In this document: piece after piece, positions 7,744 through 17,705 of the stretch | Numbering within the stretch: position 1 is the first letter of the stretch | How the letters are laid out: each line of letters starts with the position of its first letter | DNA from: Bacteroidia bacterium | GTDB lineage: Bacteria > Bacteroidota > Bacteroidia > J057 > JADKCL01 | Length of the DNA: 64,000 nt | Direction: 5' to 3' | Assembly (NCBI GenBank): GCA_020635905.1 | Contig: JACJYV010000002.1 | Location: 1,302,001-1,366,000 of the forward strand | The notes under the pieces: generated by a model | What the model was told of the DNA's origin: nothing | Seen by the model: only the letters and a program-made list of their open reading frames with translations | Database searches by the model: none | Position numbers and translations under genes: made by a program

Positions 7744-10700
7744 ATGACCATGAAAAGCATTTTTGGCCTGTTGGTATTTTCCATGATAACCGTGGCCTCC
7801 TTTGCTCAACAAATTCATCCCGATTACCTGGATGGACAACTTTATTGGAGGGTAAAAGCGAATGAGCAGGCAGTTCTGATGGATTCGGTACTGGCAGTTT
7901 ACCAAATACAGGCCGTCGAGGCACCCTTTCAGAAACTTTCCTTTGCCGGGTTGAAGGGCCGGGAGGAGCTGGACATTCTGGGGCGCACCTACCGCATCCG
8001 TTTCAGCAACTATGCAAAAATCAATGGGTTGGCCTCCTACCTTACCTCGCTTTCAAAAACAGACCTGGTAGAAAAGGTCCCTTTGGTGAAGACCTTTTAT
8101 ACCCCAAACGACCCCCAGTTTGCTTCGCAATATAATCTGGCTACCATCAATGCACCTGCCGCCTGGAACCTCTCCCTGGGTAACCCCAATGTGCGGGTGG
8201 CAGTGGTGGATGATGCCGTGCGTACCTCGCACCAGGATCTGGCTCCCAGCATTTGGGTGAACCCGGGAGAAATTCCCGGGAATGGACTGGACGACGATTT
8301 CAATGGCTACATTGACGATGTGAGCGGATATGATGTGGCCGACAACGACAACGATCCCATGCCGCCTCTGGCTTTTGCCACCAGCAGTGTTTATACCCAT
8401 GGCACCCATTGCGCAGGGATTGTAGCCGCCGCCACTGACAATGCAACCGGCATTGCCTCCATTGGATTTGGGTTGAAGATTATTCCCGTAAAATGCAATA
8501 ATGATGCGACCCCCGGTCCCAGCCTGCCCGCTGCCTGGGACGGAGTGACCTATGCAATCTCTGTATTGCCCGAAGTCATCAGTCTCTCCTGGGGTGGGCC
8601 TGCCTACTCAGCCACCAACCAGACCCTGATCAACCTGGCCTATGCCAATGATATCATCGTGGTGGCCGCCGCGGGCAACAGCAACGTCAATACCCCCATG
8701 TATCCCGCCTCCTATAACCATGTGATTTCGGTGGCGGCCACCGACCAGACCGACACCCGGGCCAGCTTTTCCAATTACGGCCCCACCGTGGATGTTTCCG
8801 CCCCGGGAGTGGGCATCCTTTCCACCCTGGCTGGAAATAACAGCGATTATGGCCTCCTTTCGGGCACCTCCATGGCTTGCCCCCTGGTGGCTGGGTTGTG
8901 TGGATTGATGAAATCCTATAACCCCTTAAAAACAGTGGACCAAATCGACAGCTGCCTCAGAGCTACCGCCGACAATATTGACCTGCAAAACCCCGGGTTT
9001 ATCGGGCAGTTGGGAGCGGGCCGGGTCAATGCCCTCAATGCCCTGCTTTGTGTTTCTGGAACCCCCGTAGCCAATTTTGTACCCGACACCGATCAGCCCT
9101 GTCCCGGTCAGAATGTGCAGTTCACCGACCAATCCTACGGATCTCCCACGACCTGGGCCTGGCAGTTTCCGGGTGGCGTTCCCGCCACCTCCTCCCTGCA
9201 AAATCCCCTGGTCAATTATCCGGTTGCGGGCGTTTATCCCTGTACCCTCATCGTGAGCAATGTCGCGGGCATCGATACCATGATCTATCATGACATCACG
9301 GTTGCAATCCCTTCCGCCAATTTAAGTGGCGGAGGCCTGATCAATCCCGGCTCACCTGCCTTTCTTACCGTCAATTTTACCGGCTCCCCTCCTTATTCAA
9401 TCATATACACAGACGGCGTGACCAATTTTCCCCTGAGTGGAATAATGTCCAGCCCCTTTACTTTCCCGGTTAACCCCCTGGTAACCACCAATTACACCCT
9501 GGTCAGCATGGCAAGCAGCCAATGTGCCGGAACGGTATCAGGTTCAGCCCTGGTGGATATCAGTACGGGTTGTGCAGCCCAGGTCAGCTTTCAGGATATT
9601 TTGGGAGGATCATCCATGGACAACCCAAATTCTGTCCGTCAAACCCCCGATTGTGGCTACCTGGTGGCCGGATCTTCCTTTTCCTTCGGCACGGGCCTGT
9701 ATGATGCAGTCCTTGCGAAATACGATTTGAATGGAAATTTCCTGTGGTATAAAACCTATGGTGAGGCCCTCGACAACACCATATTCTACGATGCCATCCC
9801 GGTTTCCAATGGCTATGTAGCCGTGGGTGGGCGTTCTGCCAATAACCAATCCCGCATGTATGTGGTCAAAACTGACCTGAATGGGGTTTTGCTCTGGCAC
9901 CGCACCATCCAGTATGTATCTGGTGGCGGCACGATTGGTGCCTTTGCCTGGGAGGCAGTGGAAATGGCAAATGGGGATATCGCCCTCGCAGGAGGAGGAG
10001 CACATGCCAATTTCAACGACAATGGCCGGTTGATGATGCGCCTGAATTCCATCACGGGGGCCACCATTTGGGAAACGAATTTCCAGGTCAACGACTTCGA
10101 GTATGAATATGGAATAACCCGTACTGCCGGCCAGGGCCTCATTGGCTCTGGTTTCAGCCGCTCTGTCGGGGTGACCTCAGGTCTTTACGACATGAGCCTC
10201 ATCGAACGCACCGGGGCGGGCGCCCTGGTTTGGTCAAAAAATTATGGGGGTCCCCAAAATGAATATGCCTACGACCACGTCAGGCTCCCCGACCAGGGAT
10301 TCATCGTGGTCGGCAAGACCGAAGGGTTTTCGGCCTCCGTCTCTGATATTATGGCGATCAGAACAGATTCTGCCGGGAATTTGATCTGGGCAAAAACATA
10401 CAGCCGGCCTGCGGCCGATGTCGCCTGGAAAATTGTACCCGGCTGCAATGGCAAATACTTCATTGGAGGGTCCAGCCGCTCGCCGGGCAATGGCAACGAT
10501 GGCCTGCTTTTCCAGATTGACATCATGGGAAATGTGCTTTGGGCAGAAACCGTCGGTGGGATATTGGATGATGGCGATCAGATTGGCCTGGGTCCAACCG
10601 GCGATTGCGGATGCATTTATGCCATGAGTACCCTCAGTTATGGGGTGGGTGAAAATGACATGCTCATCCTGAAAACCGACAGTTTGGGCAATGCAGGTTG

Positions 10701-12963
10701 CCATACAGATCCAGTGGTATTGACCGTCACCAACATTACCCCCAATGTCATTAACGCAAGCCCAACCTATTCCGGATTTGCATCCACTTCGCCCGTATTT
10801 ACCACCATTGAGCAAAGCCATATCCCCTCCCGCCCGGACGATATTTGTGATGCCTGTGGTTTCCCGGTAGCTGACTTCGATTACGTTACGAATGTTTTAA
10901 GCCTTACCGCCATTGATGGTTCTGTCAATGGAGTAAGCTGGAAATGGGATTTTGGGGATGGCTCTCCAACCGACACCCTGCGCAATGCCGTTCATGTGTT
11001 TCCCGGCCCCGGCGTTTACACAGTTACCCTGATTGTCACCAGTTCCTGCGGAAGTGACACCACTGCCAAAACGGTCACCATCACCGGGTTGAATGAATGC
11101 CTCCATGTTTATCAGCCGGGCCCGGTGAAAGGAATTGACGCCTTTGTATTCTCCCGCGATGATACCCGCAATACGAATTACGGAAGCCACCCTTACCACA
11201 TGGTAATGACCTGGACATTCAGCGGAAACCTGGGCACCAGCCGCGCCCACCAGTACTTTGACCTTAGCAAAATTTGCAATTCTGCCACCCTGCTTGACGG
11301 TCGCTATTCGGTCTTTTACAACACGGTCCTGGGGCAGCCTCATTCAGGGGCAAACACGGGAACCATGTCGCGGTGTACCACTCCCTGGGATGAATATGCC
11401 ATTACCTGGCTCAATCAGCCCACCACCACCCCTACCAATGCAGCCGCAGTCCCGCTGTTAACCGGGTCGGTCAATCTGGTCAATCTCAACGTGACCCCTC
11501 TCTTTCAGGACCTGATTTCCGGACCCAATTATGGATTCCAGTGGAGACATAATGTAGAAGGCACCTACCGCCGTACCATCATGCTGTCCAGTGATTGGCC
11601 CATACAGGAGGAGCGCCCCAGACTGGAACTCAGGTTTGATCCTATCTTTGCTTATGCCACCGTGCAACCCGGCGGCAGCCACCAGGTCACAATCTGTCCG
11701 GGCGACAGTGTGCAGCTGAACCTTGCCGGCTATTTGAATTCAGGCACCACCAGCGGTCCCTCTGTGGCCACCAAATATCTTTGGGTACCCTCCACGGGCT
11801 TGAGTTGCGACACCTGCCCCAATCCCAAAGCCTCGCCCGATTCCACCCTCACCTACAAGGCCGTGGCCTATAACTGCCCCAGTTGCGCCGACATCGATAC
11901 GATCCGGGTTACCGTGAGCCAGGTTTGGGTCGAAGCACCCAATCAAATTTTGTGTACCGGGGATTCAGTGCAAATGAATGCCTTTCACCCCATTCCCGGC
12001 ACCCATTTTACCTGGACACCCCCCGGCACCATTTTTCCCACCAATGTGCAAAACCCCAATGCCTTCCCGACTGTCCCGACCTGGTATTATGTCACCGCCG
12101 TCGATACCGTCAATAATTGCGTCACCTCAGATTCTGCCCTGGTTCTGACCGGAGCCGCTTCCCCCTTGCCCACCTTAATCAACGACACCACCGTTTCCTG
12201 TGACCAGGGCACCATCATATTTCCTTTGAACCCGGATTTTATCCCGATTGGGAGCGATTATTATGAATGGAATCTCCCGGCCAACATCACCCCGGATCCC
12301 AATTCCCCCAGTTCTGATGCCATCATCAACACCAATGTTTCCCCCGTTTCCTATAAATTCATCCTGAAGGTAACCAATGAATTTGGCTGCGAAACAGTGG
12401 ACAGCGTTACCGTAAATGTGCCCTCCTGCCTGCCCGTGACCCTGTTTAGTTTCACCGGCCAAAAAGTGGAAGGCGGCAATTTCCTCGAGTGGGCCACCGA
12501 ACCCGGGGTTGAGGCAGGACTATTTGAACTGGAACGGAGTGCAGATGGAAGCACCTTTGAACTCCTGAACACGCAAAATCCGCATGCAAATCAGGCCCAG
12601 TTTCAGACTTACAGCTTCATGGACCCCAACCCATTTCCGGGCGACAACTTTTATCGCCTAAAAATCACCGACCTGAATGGAGCCAGCCAGTATTCAGAAA
12701 TCATCCTCCTCAGCCAGGACCTGGAAATGCGGGTGAGCCTCTACCCCAATCCCGGCAAAGACCGGATTTGGCTGAAAGCCGAACGCGAATTGGAGGATGC
12801 CAGGGTTCGGATTATGAGCCTCAGCGGGCAGGTGGTGCTGGAAAGAAATAACCTGAATGGCAGGCAGGTTGCCCTGAATTGCAGCCCCCTGGCACGCGGC
12901 GCCTACTTCCTCGAACTGGCGGAAAAAGGCCACGTTTACCGGTTTAAATTGGTGTTGCAGTAG
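7744..12963 (+). CDS. Multidomain subtilisin-like (S8) protease, T9SS cargo
   Basis: About 1739 residues. An ATG at 7744 (or 7750) gives a signal peptide ending ASFAQQ; an upstream in-frame TTG at 7723 is less likely. The S8 catalytic triad is complete: Asp156 in VAVVDDAV, His219 in THGTHCAG and Ser376 in GTSMACPLVAG, with AAAGN supplying the oxyanion Asn. Then come a PKD-like domain (about 440-510), a long beta-propeller-like region of repeated units (about 620-1000), a second PKD domain (WKWDFGDGSPTDT), a DNRLRE-like beta domain (about 1120-1300) and Ig-like segments. The C-terminal type A sorting domain is LYPNPGKDRIWL and onward. It is predicted to be secreted by T9SS and attached to the surface. 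It has no operon partner and ends before a convergent hairpin at 13010. Confidence 0.9.
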   Translation: MTMKSIFGLLVFSMITVASFAQQIHPDYLDGQLYWRVKANEQAVLMDSVLAVYQIQAVEAPFQKLSFAGLKGREELDILGRTYRIRFSNYAKINGLASYLTSLSKTDLVEKVPLVKTFYTPNDPQFASQYNLATINAPAAWNLSLGNPNVRVAVVDDAVRTSHQDLAPSIWVNPGEIPGNGLDDDFNGYIDDVSGYDVADNDNDPMPPLAFATSSVYTHGTHCAGIVAAATDNATGIASIGFGLKIIPVKCNNDATPGPSLPAAWDGVTYAISVLPEVISLSWGGPAYSATNQTLINLAYANDIIVVAAAGNSNVNTPMYPASYNHVISVAATDQTDTRASFSNYGPTVDVSAPGVGILSTLAGNNSDYGLLSGTSMACPLVAGLCGLMKSYNPLKTVDQIDSCLRATADNIDLQNPGFIGQLGAGRVNALNALLCVSGTPVANFVPDTDQPCPGQNVQFTDQSYGSPTTWAWQFPGGVPATSSLQNPLVNYPVAGVYPCTLIVSNVAGIDTMIYHDITVAIPSANLSGGGLINPGSPAFLTVNFTGSPPYSIIYTDGVTNFPLSGIMSSPFTFPVNPLVTTNYTLVSMASSQCAGTVSGSALVDISTGCAAQVSFQDILGGSSMDNPNSVRQTPDCGYLVAGSSFSFGTGLYDAVLAKYDLNGNFLWYKTYGEALDNTIFYDAIPVSNGYVAVGGRSANNQSRMYVVKTDLNGVLLWHRTIQYVSGGGTIGAFAWEAVEMANGDIALAGGGAHANFNDNGRLMMRLNSITGATIWETNFQVNDFEYEYGITRTAGQGLIGSGFSRSVGVTSGLYDMSLIERTGAGALVWSKNYGGPQNEYAYDHVRLPDQGFIVVGKTEGFSASVSDIMAIRTDSAGNLIWAKTYSRPAADVAWKIVPGCNGKYFIGGSSRSPGNGNDGLLFQIDIMGNVLWAETVGGILDDGDQIGLGPTGDCGCIYAMSTLSYGVGENDMLILKTDSLGNAGCHTDPVVLTVTNITPNVINASPTYSGFASTSPVFTTIEQSHIPSRPDDICDACGFPVADFDYVTNVLSLTAIDGSVNGVSWKWDFGDGSPTDTLRNAVHVFPGPGVYTVTLIVTSSCGSDTTAKTVTITGLNECLHVYQPGPVKGIDAFVFSRDDTRNTNYGSHPYHMVMTWTFSGNLGTSRAHQYFDLSKICNSATLLDGRYSVFYNTVLGQPHSGANTGTMSRCTTPWDEYAITWLNQPTTTPTNAAAVPLLTGSVNLVNLNVTPLFQDLISGPNYGFQWRHNVEGTYRRTIMLSSDWPIQEERPRLELRFDPIFAYATVQPGGSHQVTICPGDSVQLNLAGYLNSGTTSGPSVATKYLWVPSTGLSCDTCPNPKASPDSTLTYKAVAYNCPSCADIDTIRVTVSQVWVEAPNQILCTGDSVQMNAFHPIPGTHFTWTPPGTIFPTNVQNPNAFPTVPTWYYVTAVDTVNNCVTSDSALVLTGAASPLPTLINDTTVSCDQGTIIFPLNPDFIPIGSDYYEWNLPANITPDPNSPSSDAIINTNVSPVSYKFILKVTNEFGCETVDSVTVNVPSCLPVTLFSFTGQKVEGGNFLEWATEPGVEAGLFELERSADGSTFELLNTQNPHANQAQFQTYSFMDPNPFPGDNFYRLKITDLNGASQYSEIILLSQDLEMRVSLYPNPGKDRIWLKAERELEDARVRIMSLSGQVVLERNNLNGRQVALNCSPLARGAYFLELAEKGHVYRFKLVLQ

Positions 12964-13009
12964 GGGGAGTAAATGGTGAGCCGCGTGGAGGTTCATTTTC
13001 CAAACAACC

Positions 13010-13036
13010 ATCCCCCTAACACAAGGGGGGATCTTT
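13010..13036. terminator. Hairpin between convergent genes, likely bidirectional terminator
   Basis: ATCCCCCT pairs with AGGGGGGAT across a six-base loop, between the convergent ends of the protease gene (12963) and the minus-strand gene ending at 13074. Neither side has a long T run, so this is a moderate call. Confidence 0.45.
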
Positions 13037-13073
13037 CGCTTTTACCTTCAAAATGTCTCCTTCCACCCTTCGG

Positions 13074-13913
13074 CTATTTTTCACTATTCCCGGGCTCTGT
13101 GAGTTGTTCAAATTCCAATTTCATTTTTGCTCTGAGTGATTCGTCCTCCAACTCATCTAACTGAACATTCTCAGACAGATCATCCAGATAATCTATTAAT
13201 AAACCGGCAGGCCCGGCAAAATAGCTGGTCGGCGGCCCTTCAAAGGTTCTGTTATTAAAGGTAAGCCAGATACTGATCCTGGGAGCAGGCCGGGTAGTAT
13301 TGCAAATTATGGTTGGATGTTTCCAGATCAAACTCTTTTTCGCCAACCAAGTCAGGCGGGAAAATTGAAAGGGGGAGAGTTGTCCTGAAAGGAATTTCTC
13401 TGGAACGGTATCTGATTCCCAGGGACGTTCAGCCCGGGGCTCAAACATATATACTTTTCCTGCCTGGTCTGCCTGTAGCAAATAACTACTATAAATGGGA
13501 TTGAAAACAAAAAACTTCAAAGGGCTAAAATCAAACCTTTTGGGGGCGATTTGGGCAAGGTTTTTCAAGCGATACTTTTTGTGTCCTTCCACAATCCTGG
13601 CCGATACCTCGTCTGCAGGCAGCAGAGTGATAGATTTTGAATTTTGTGATTTCACCTTAAAGCAAATTTGCTTAATCCCCGAATCCTCTCTTGAATACCA
13701 TTTTTCTCCCAGGGCCAGGGTATCTCCTTTCCACTGAACCAGATACTCCCGGACTCCATACCCGTAATCGTAAAGTGCAGAATCTCCATTTACCTGTAGG
13801 TAATGCCAGTTTTTTCCCAGCCATTCAATGCTGTCCATCCCCGTAACCTGGGCATTCAAATTGGCCAATCCAATGAAAACCAAAATTGCCGCAATGATTA
13901 TTCTTATTCCCAT
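13074..13913 (-). CDS. Secreted protein of unknown function
   Basis: 279 residues. MGIRIIIAAILVFIGLANLN followed by AQ is a good signal peptide. The mature protein has no recognised domain. It has alternating beta-type segments (YGYGVREYLVQWKGDTLAL) and a charged C-terminal tail rich in Glu/Leu. The gene ends facing the protease gene and starts 43 bases after the end of the 13957-15495 gene upstream on the same strand, so the two are probably co-transcribed. No sorting domain is visible. Confidence 0.65.
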   Translation of the reverse strand: MGIRIIIAAILVFIGLANLNAQVTGMDSIEWLGKNWHYLQVNGDSALYDYGYGVREYLVQWKGDTLALGEKWYSREDSGIKQICFKVKSQNSKSITLLPADEVSARIVEGHKKYRLKNLAQIAPKRFDFSPLKFFVFNPIYSSYLLQADQAGKVYMFEPRAERPWESDTVPEKFLSGQLSPFQFSRLTWLAKKSLIWKHPTIICNTTRPAPRISIWLTFNNRTFEGPPTSYFAGPAGLLIDYLDDLSENVQLDELEDESLRAKMKLEFEQLTEPGNSEK

Positions 13914-13956
13914 TTATTCCACGCTCAGACTTGGGTAAATCTGCTTTGTTTCCAGA

Positions 13957-15495
13957 TCAATTTCTTCCCCCCGCGGCCCAGCATTCTATTACCCTGGGCA
14001 TAAAGAATGATTCCCAAAAACGGAAAGTATGTTTTTCCAGGTTCTCAACCACCTTTTTGAAATCTCTTTTTTCACAATAATATTCAATAACGTGTATTCT
14101 GTAATCATACCAGTGGGAGTTTTTTTCAGTCAGATCCAGCACCTGTTCCAGCTTGGGAATGCTCTTCAGACTGCGCATAATGTAGTAATTCAGGTCAGAA
14201 AACACTTCGTTTGAGGGAGATTTTTGGAAATCATCCAGGGCAGACTGAAATATTGCATCCACCCGGTCTGATTTTCCATATAACCGTTCTGAAGAGGCAA
14301 TTGTCAATTCGTTGATCCAATTGGTTGAAGTTCCCCGGAAAATTTCCACCAATTCATCAAAGCCATTTTTAATCGCTCCATCCAGTAAAAATCTGCTGAC
14401 CTTAAAGTTCCCCTCCGCCTGACTCAGGGTTTGCTCCAGCAGGGTTCTTTCGTTAAGCCAGGTGAAAACTTCCAACAAAGATTCAATATTTTTTTTCTTT
14501 TGAGCGGGGTCTTTTTCATTGGGAATCTCTTCCAAAACCCTTGAAGCCAGGGAAAGTAACTGCTGCCGATCCTCATTTTGAGCAACCGCGGCAGAGTATT
14601 TCAGGTTGTGCAATCCAAAGGCAGAATGCCACCAGCCATCCATCTCGCGGAGATAATAATCGTAGAATGCGGCCAGATCATCCGGTCGGTGCAGAGCAAA
14701 AATCTCATTGGCTATTCCTTCCATCATGTCCTTTTTATCTTCCTCAACGACCCGGATGAGCAAATGAATGAGAGGCCAATCTCTGAGTTCAATTAAAGCA
14801 GTGATCAGCTGTGTAGCCAGGTTGCTTCGATGTCCAAACTCTCCCCCGGGTGTTTTCCCCAAAACTGCCCACATTTCCAAATGCCATCCTTTTTTTACAA
14901 ATGCAGGTAATCTTTTTTTCAAAGAAAAGCTGGTGGATAATCCAAAACTGATGGGTGCCCACAAGCTGATCATTTTTCTCAGCATAATCAGGTCATCCAT
15001 CTCCACCATGGCGTCCAAAACATCGAAGAAATAATCAGGGACCTGGAAAATTTTCAAACGAATACAATTTTCAATGGCTTCATTCCGCTTTACTTCATTG
15101 CCGGCCATATACCAAACCCGGGCAAGATTGAGCCAATTGATCACAAGGAATAAAAAATCTGATTTGTCTTCGCCAGTCAGCTCGGTCTCTTTCAATTGCA
15201 ACCCTTGAGCAATTTTGTCCAGCTGAAGGTAACTTTGCTCCTTGTCACCCCTCTTGATCAACTGCCTGGCGATTTCAAATTCCAGTTGAAAAGTATAATA
15301 TTCGTTTGCCCCATCCTGCAGAAGTTCCTTGCCCCACCCGATAAACCCGGCTGCAACAACGGACGCTGCGAGGTGGCTGCTGTCGTATTCTTCGCCGTGG
15401 TCCTTCCAGGAAGGAAATTTTTCGAAAAGTATCCTGTCCCATTCCAACAAATGCTCTATTTCTGAACGAAGGTTATTGAATTCAGGGTTCTCCAT
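13957..15495 (-). CDS. Alpha-helical solenoid (TPR/HEAT-like) protein of unknown function
   Basis: 512 residues without signal peptide or membrane segment, so probably cytoplasmic. The sequence is dominated by amphipathic helices in repeated pairs (FEIARQLIKRGDKEQSYLQL; LINWLNLARVWYMAG; CEKRDFKKVVENLEKH), as in TPR or related solenoids, though no canonical TPR consensus is conserved. Trp and Leu content is high. It is followed on the same strand by the secreted protein at 13074-13913. The function is unknown; a scaffold or protein-interaction role is only inference. Confidence 0.65.
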   Translation of the reverse strand: MENPEFNNLRSEIEHLLEWDRILFEKFPSWKDHGEEYDSSHLAASVVAAGFIGWGKELLQDGANEYYTFQLEFEIARQLIKRGDKEQSYLQLDKIAQGLQLKETELTGEDKSDFLFLVINWLNLARVWYMAGNEVKRNEAIENCIRLKIFQVPDYFFDVLDAMVEMDDLIMLRKMISLWAPISFGLSTSFSLKKRLPAFVKKGWHLEMWAVLGKTPGGEFGHRSNLATQLITALIELRDWPLIHLLIRVVEEDKKDMMEGIANEIFALHRPDDLAAFYDYYLREMDGWWHSAFGLHNLKYSAAVAQNEDRQQLLSLASRVLEEIPNEKDPAQKKKNIESLLEVFTWLNERTLLEQTLSQAEGNFKVSRFLLDGAIKNGFDELVEIFRGTSTNWINELTIASSERLYGKSDRVDAIFQSALDDFQKSPSNEVFSDLNYYIMRSLKSIPKLEQVLDLTEKNSHWYDYRIHVIEYYCEKRDFKKVVENLEKHTFRFWESFFMPRVIECWAAGGRN

Positions 15496-15843
15496 TTCTT
15501 GTCAATATCAGGATTAATTGAACCAAATATACATCATATTCACCCTGCAACCACCCCCACACCCCCCAAAATTCACCCTTTCTCCCCAACCACCCTCGAT
15601 GAAATACAGGAATCCAACATCTTCTTCCCCGAAACACTCCTGAGTGACTTGCGATTGCACTTTACCCGGGATGAATTAGCCAGCACGAAGGTTTCTTTGT
15701 TCTTTGTCATAAGGTGAAAGGGGGCAATTAATGGGCCTTCCTGAATTTGAATCAAACCCAAAATAGCCATATTCAGGTTAATTTCCTCATATTACCCAAT
15801 CCCCCCAATCTGCATTTAGCTTCGGGCTGCCAGCTTCCCCAAA

Positions 15844-16056
15844 GTGGAGGGTTTCAACCCTCCACTCTGATTCCAGAACCCTGGCCGCAGGCCATAATCC
15901 ATGGTAGGCATCACGGCCCCAATAAGCCCAATTCATTCCATAGGGGTGGGTTTTAACCCTCCCCTATGATTCAGACATACATCCATGGTAGGCATCACGG
16001 CCCCAATAAGCCCAATCCATTCCATAGCGGTGGGTTTTAACCCTCCACTATCTTTG
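15844..16056. repeat. 84-bp tandem units with perfect or near-perfect hairpins
   Basis: CCATGGTAGGCATCACGG recurs 84 bp apart (15899 and 15983), each time followed by a hairpin. The hairpins are GTGGAGGG/CCCTCCAC (15844-15865), then ATAGGGGTGGGTT/AACCCTCCCCTAT, then ATAGCGGTGGGTT/AACCCTCCACTAT. The gene-free stretch before it (15496-15843) shows nothing further that can be supported. Confidence 0.75.
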
Positions 16057-16111
16057 CACGTGCCTCTACCTAACTGGGAGTGGGGATGTATAAATAAAGG
16101 TTGAAATTCCT

Positions 16112-16470
16112 CGGGTACCCCTCTTTGCCGCACTCGGGAGAGAGGGGTCGCGCGCAGCGCGGGGGTGAGTTTTTCAAACCCGGCCGCAGGCCATCCATCC
16201 ACCATACGGGTGGGCTCTAAGCCCACCCAAAAATTCCTGATTCATTCCATAGGGGTGGGTTCTTCAGTCCCTTCGGGATGGTCCCTCCCCGCCAAATATT
16301 GCCCAATTCCCCCGGTACCCCTCTTTGCCGCACTCGGGAGAGAGGGGTCGCGAGCAGCGCGGGGGTGAGTTTTTCAAACCCGGCCGCAGGCCATCCATCC
16401 ACCATACGGGTGGGCCCTAAGCCCACCCAAAAATTCCTGATTCATTCCATAGCGGTGGATTCTTTAATCC
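16112..16470. repeat. Dispersed hairpin repeat family R, copies R1 and R2
   Basis: A unit of about 200 bp with fixed order. It starts GGTACCCCTCTTTGCCGCAC..GAGAGGGGT, then a CGCGCGCAGCGCGG segment, CAAACCCGGCCGCAGGCC, a perfect hairpin GGTGGGCTCTAAGCCCACC, ATTCCATAGGGGTGG, CCCTTCGGGATGG and CCAAATATTGCCCAATTCCCC. R1 spans about 16112-16310. R2 starts at about 16311 and is interrupted by the IS3 element at 16471; its remainder resumes at 17741. Further copies lie at 19103-19364. Confidence 0.8.
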
Positions 16471-16527
16471 TGGAATACCTACATTTAAGTGGACAGTGAG
16501 TTAATCCATTAATTAATATCTTTCACC

Positions 16528-16845
16528 ATGTCTACAAACAGAAGAAAATTTGATCGAGAGTTCAAGCTTCGCGTAATAGAGCGGAGTTTTGAAGTGGAAA
16601 AAGTAACGGATTTAGCCAAGGAACTTGGGATTCGGCCAGAGTTGATCTACCGGTGGCGTTCCGAGTTAGCTAATCATGGAAAGAATAAGAGTTTTCCAGG
16701 TAACGGAAATAAGGCCATGAGCGAAGAGGAACGAGAGATTGATCGCTTACGCAAAGAATTGGCCGATGTAAAATTGGAGCATGAGATCCTAAAAAAGGCC
16801 ATCGCCATCTTCTCCAGGAAAGACGGGAAAAATTCAAGTTTATAA
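16528..16845 (+). CDS. IS3-family transposase OrfA
   Basis: 105 residues. The N-terminal helix-turn-helix (FKLRVIERSFEVEKVTDLAK, RPELIYRWRSEL) is followed by a leucine-zipper-like coiled coil ending in EHEILKKAIAIF, the standard OrfA architecture (HTH_Tnp_1). OrfA binds the element ends and regulates transposition. The slippery heptamer A AAA AAG at 16791-16797 lies in the EILKKA codons and sets up a -1 shift into orfB. The stop overlaps the orfB start (TAATG). Confidence 0.93.
   Translation: MSTNRRKFDREFKLRVIERSFEVEKVTDLAKELGIRPELIYRWRSELANHGKNKSFPGNGNKAMSEEEREIDRLRKELADVKLEHEILKKAIAIFSRKDGKNSSL
16791..16797 (+). other. Programmed -1 frameshift site (A6G) for OrfAB
   Basis: The heptamer is A AAA AAG in the zero frame of orfA. 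A -1 shift enters the orfB frame, which has no stop between here and the orfB ATG at 16845, so an OrfAB fusion transposase can be made, as in other IS3 elements. Confidence 0.8.
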
Positions 16846-17705
16846 TGGCAAACGTAAAATTTTTCCCCGTTGAGAAGATGTGCAAAGTCCTCAAAGTAAG
16901 CCGCCAGGGATACTACCGTTGGTTGAATCGGCCCCCTTCCAAACGAGAGTTGGAAAATGCTGAACTTACGAGGCAGATCAAGAAGATTCATACTGCTTCC
17001 AGGCAGAGTTACGGCGCTCCCCGGATTACCCAAACTCTGCGCATGAATGGATATCGTGTGTCCCTTCCCAGAGTTGAACGATTAATGCGCAAAGCTGGGG
17101 TTAAGTCAAAGTACAGACGTAAGTATGTGCTCACCACCGATAGCCAGCATAATTTCAGGAGGAGTCCCAATTTGCTTCAACGCCAATTTCAACCAGGCCA
17201 GATCTCCCGTGCCTGGGTCTCGGACATTACCTTCATCCGTACAGACCAGGGGTGGTTGTTTCTGACTGTAATCATCGATCTGGGAGATCGAAGAGTGATT
17301 GGATGGTCTATGAGCAAAGTGATGACAGCTCAGGACACTGTGGTTGCTGCATTCAGAATGGCAATGAATAACAGAAAGCCACAAGATGGTACCATCTTCC
17401 ATTCAGATCAGGGGGTTCAATACGCTTGTGAAGAGTTCAGAACCCTGCTTGCCCAAATTTCGGTATTCAGACAAAGCATGAGCCGAAAAGGAGATTGCTG
17501 GGATAATGCGGTAGCGGAAGCATTCTTCAAAGGACTCAAAACTGAGGTGATAAACGGAGTCCACTTTCCTACAAGAAACCACGCGGAAAGGGTAATATTT
17601 GAGTACATAGAAATATGGTACAATAGGGCACGTCTACATCAAAGCCTCGGTTATCGGAGCCCACAACAGTATTTGGAGTCGATAATAAATGCCAAGGTGG
17701 CATGA
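16845..17705 (+). CDS. IS3-family transposase OrfB (DDE catalytic subunit)
   Basis: 286 residues. The HTH_21 segment (RQIKKIHTASRQSYGAPRI) is followed by the rve integrase core. The three catalytic acids are visible: Asp in AWVSDITFI, Asp in IFHSDQGVQY, and Glu in DNAVAEAFFKGLK, about 35 residues after the second Asp. The C-terminal RLHQSLGYRSPQQY is typical of the family. The catalytic core is undamaged, so the element could still be active. Confidence 0.95.
   Translation: MANVKFFPVEKMCKVLKVSRQGYYRWLNRPPSKRELENAELTRQIKKIHTASRQSYGAPRITQTLRMNGYRVSLPRVERLMRKAGVKSKYRRKYVLTTDSQHNFRRSPNLLQRQFQPGQISRAWVSDITFIRTDQGWLFLTVIIDLGDRRVIGWSMSKVMTAQDTVVAAFRMAMNNRKPQDGTIFHSDQGVQYACEEFRTLLAQISVFRQSMSRKGDCWDNAVAEAFFKGLKTEVINGVHFPTRNHAERVIFEYIEIWYNRARLHQSLGYRSPQQYLESIINAKVA

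Noticed and set aside
15499..15717. Short plus-strand open frame of 72 codons
   Set aside because: Low-complexity Pro/Thr start, no homology style, and it lies in repeat-rich gene-free DNA.
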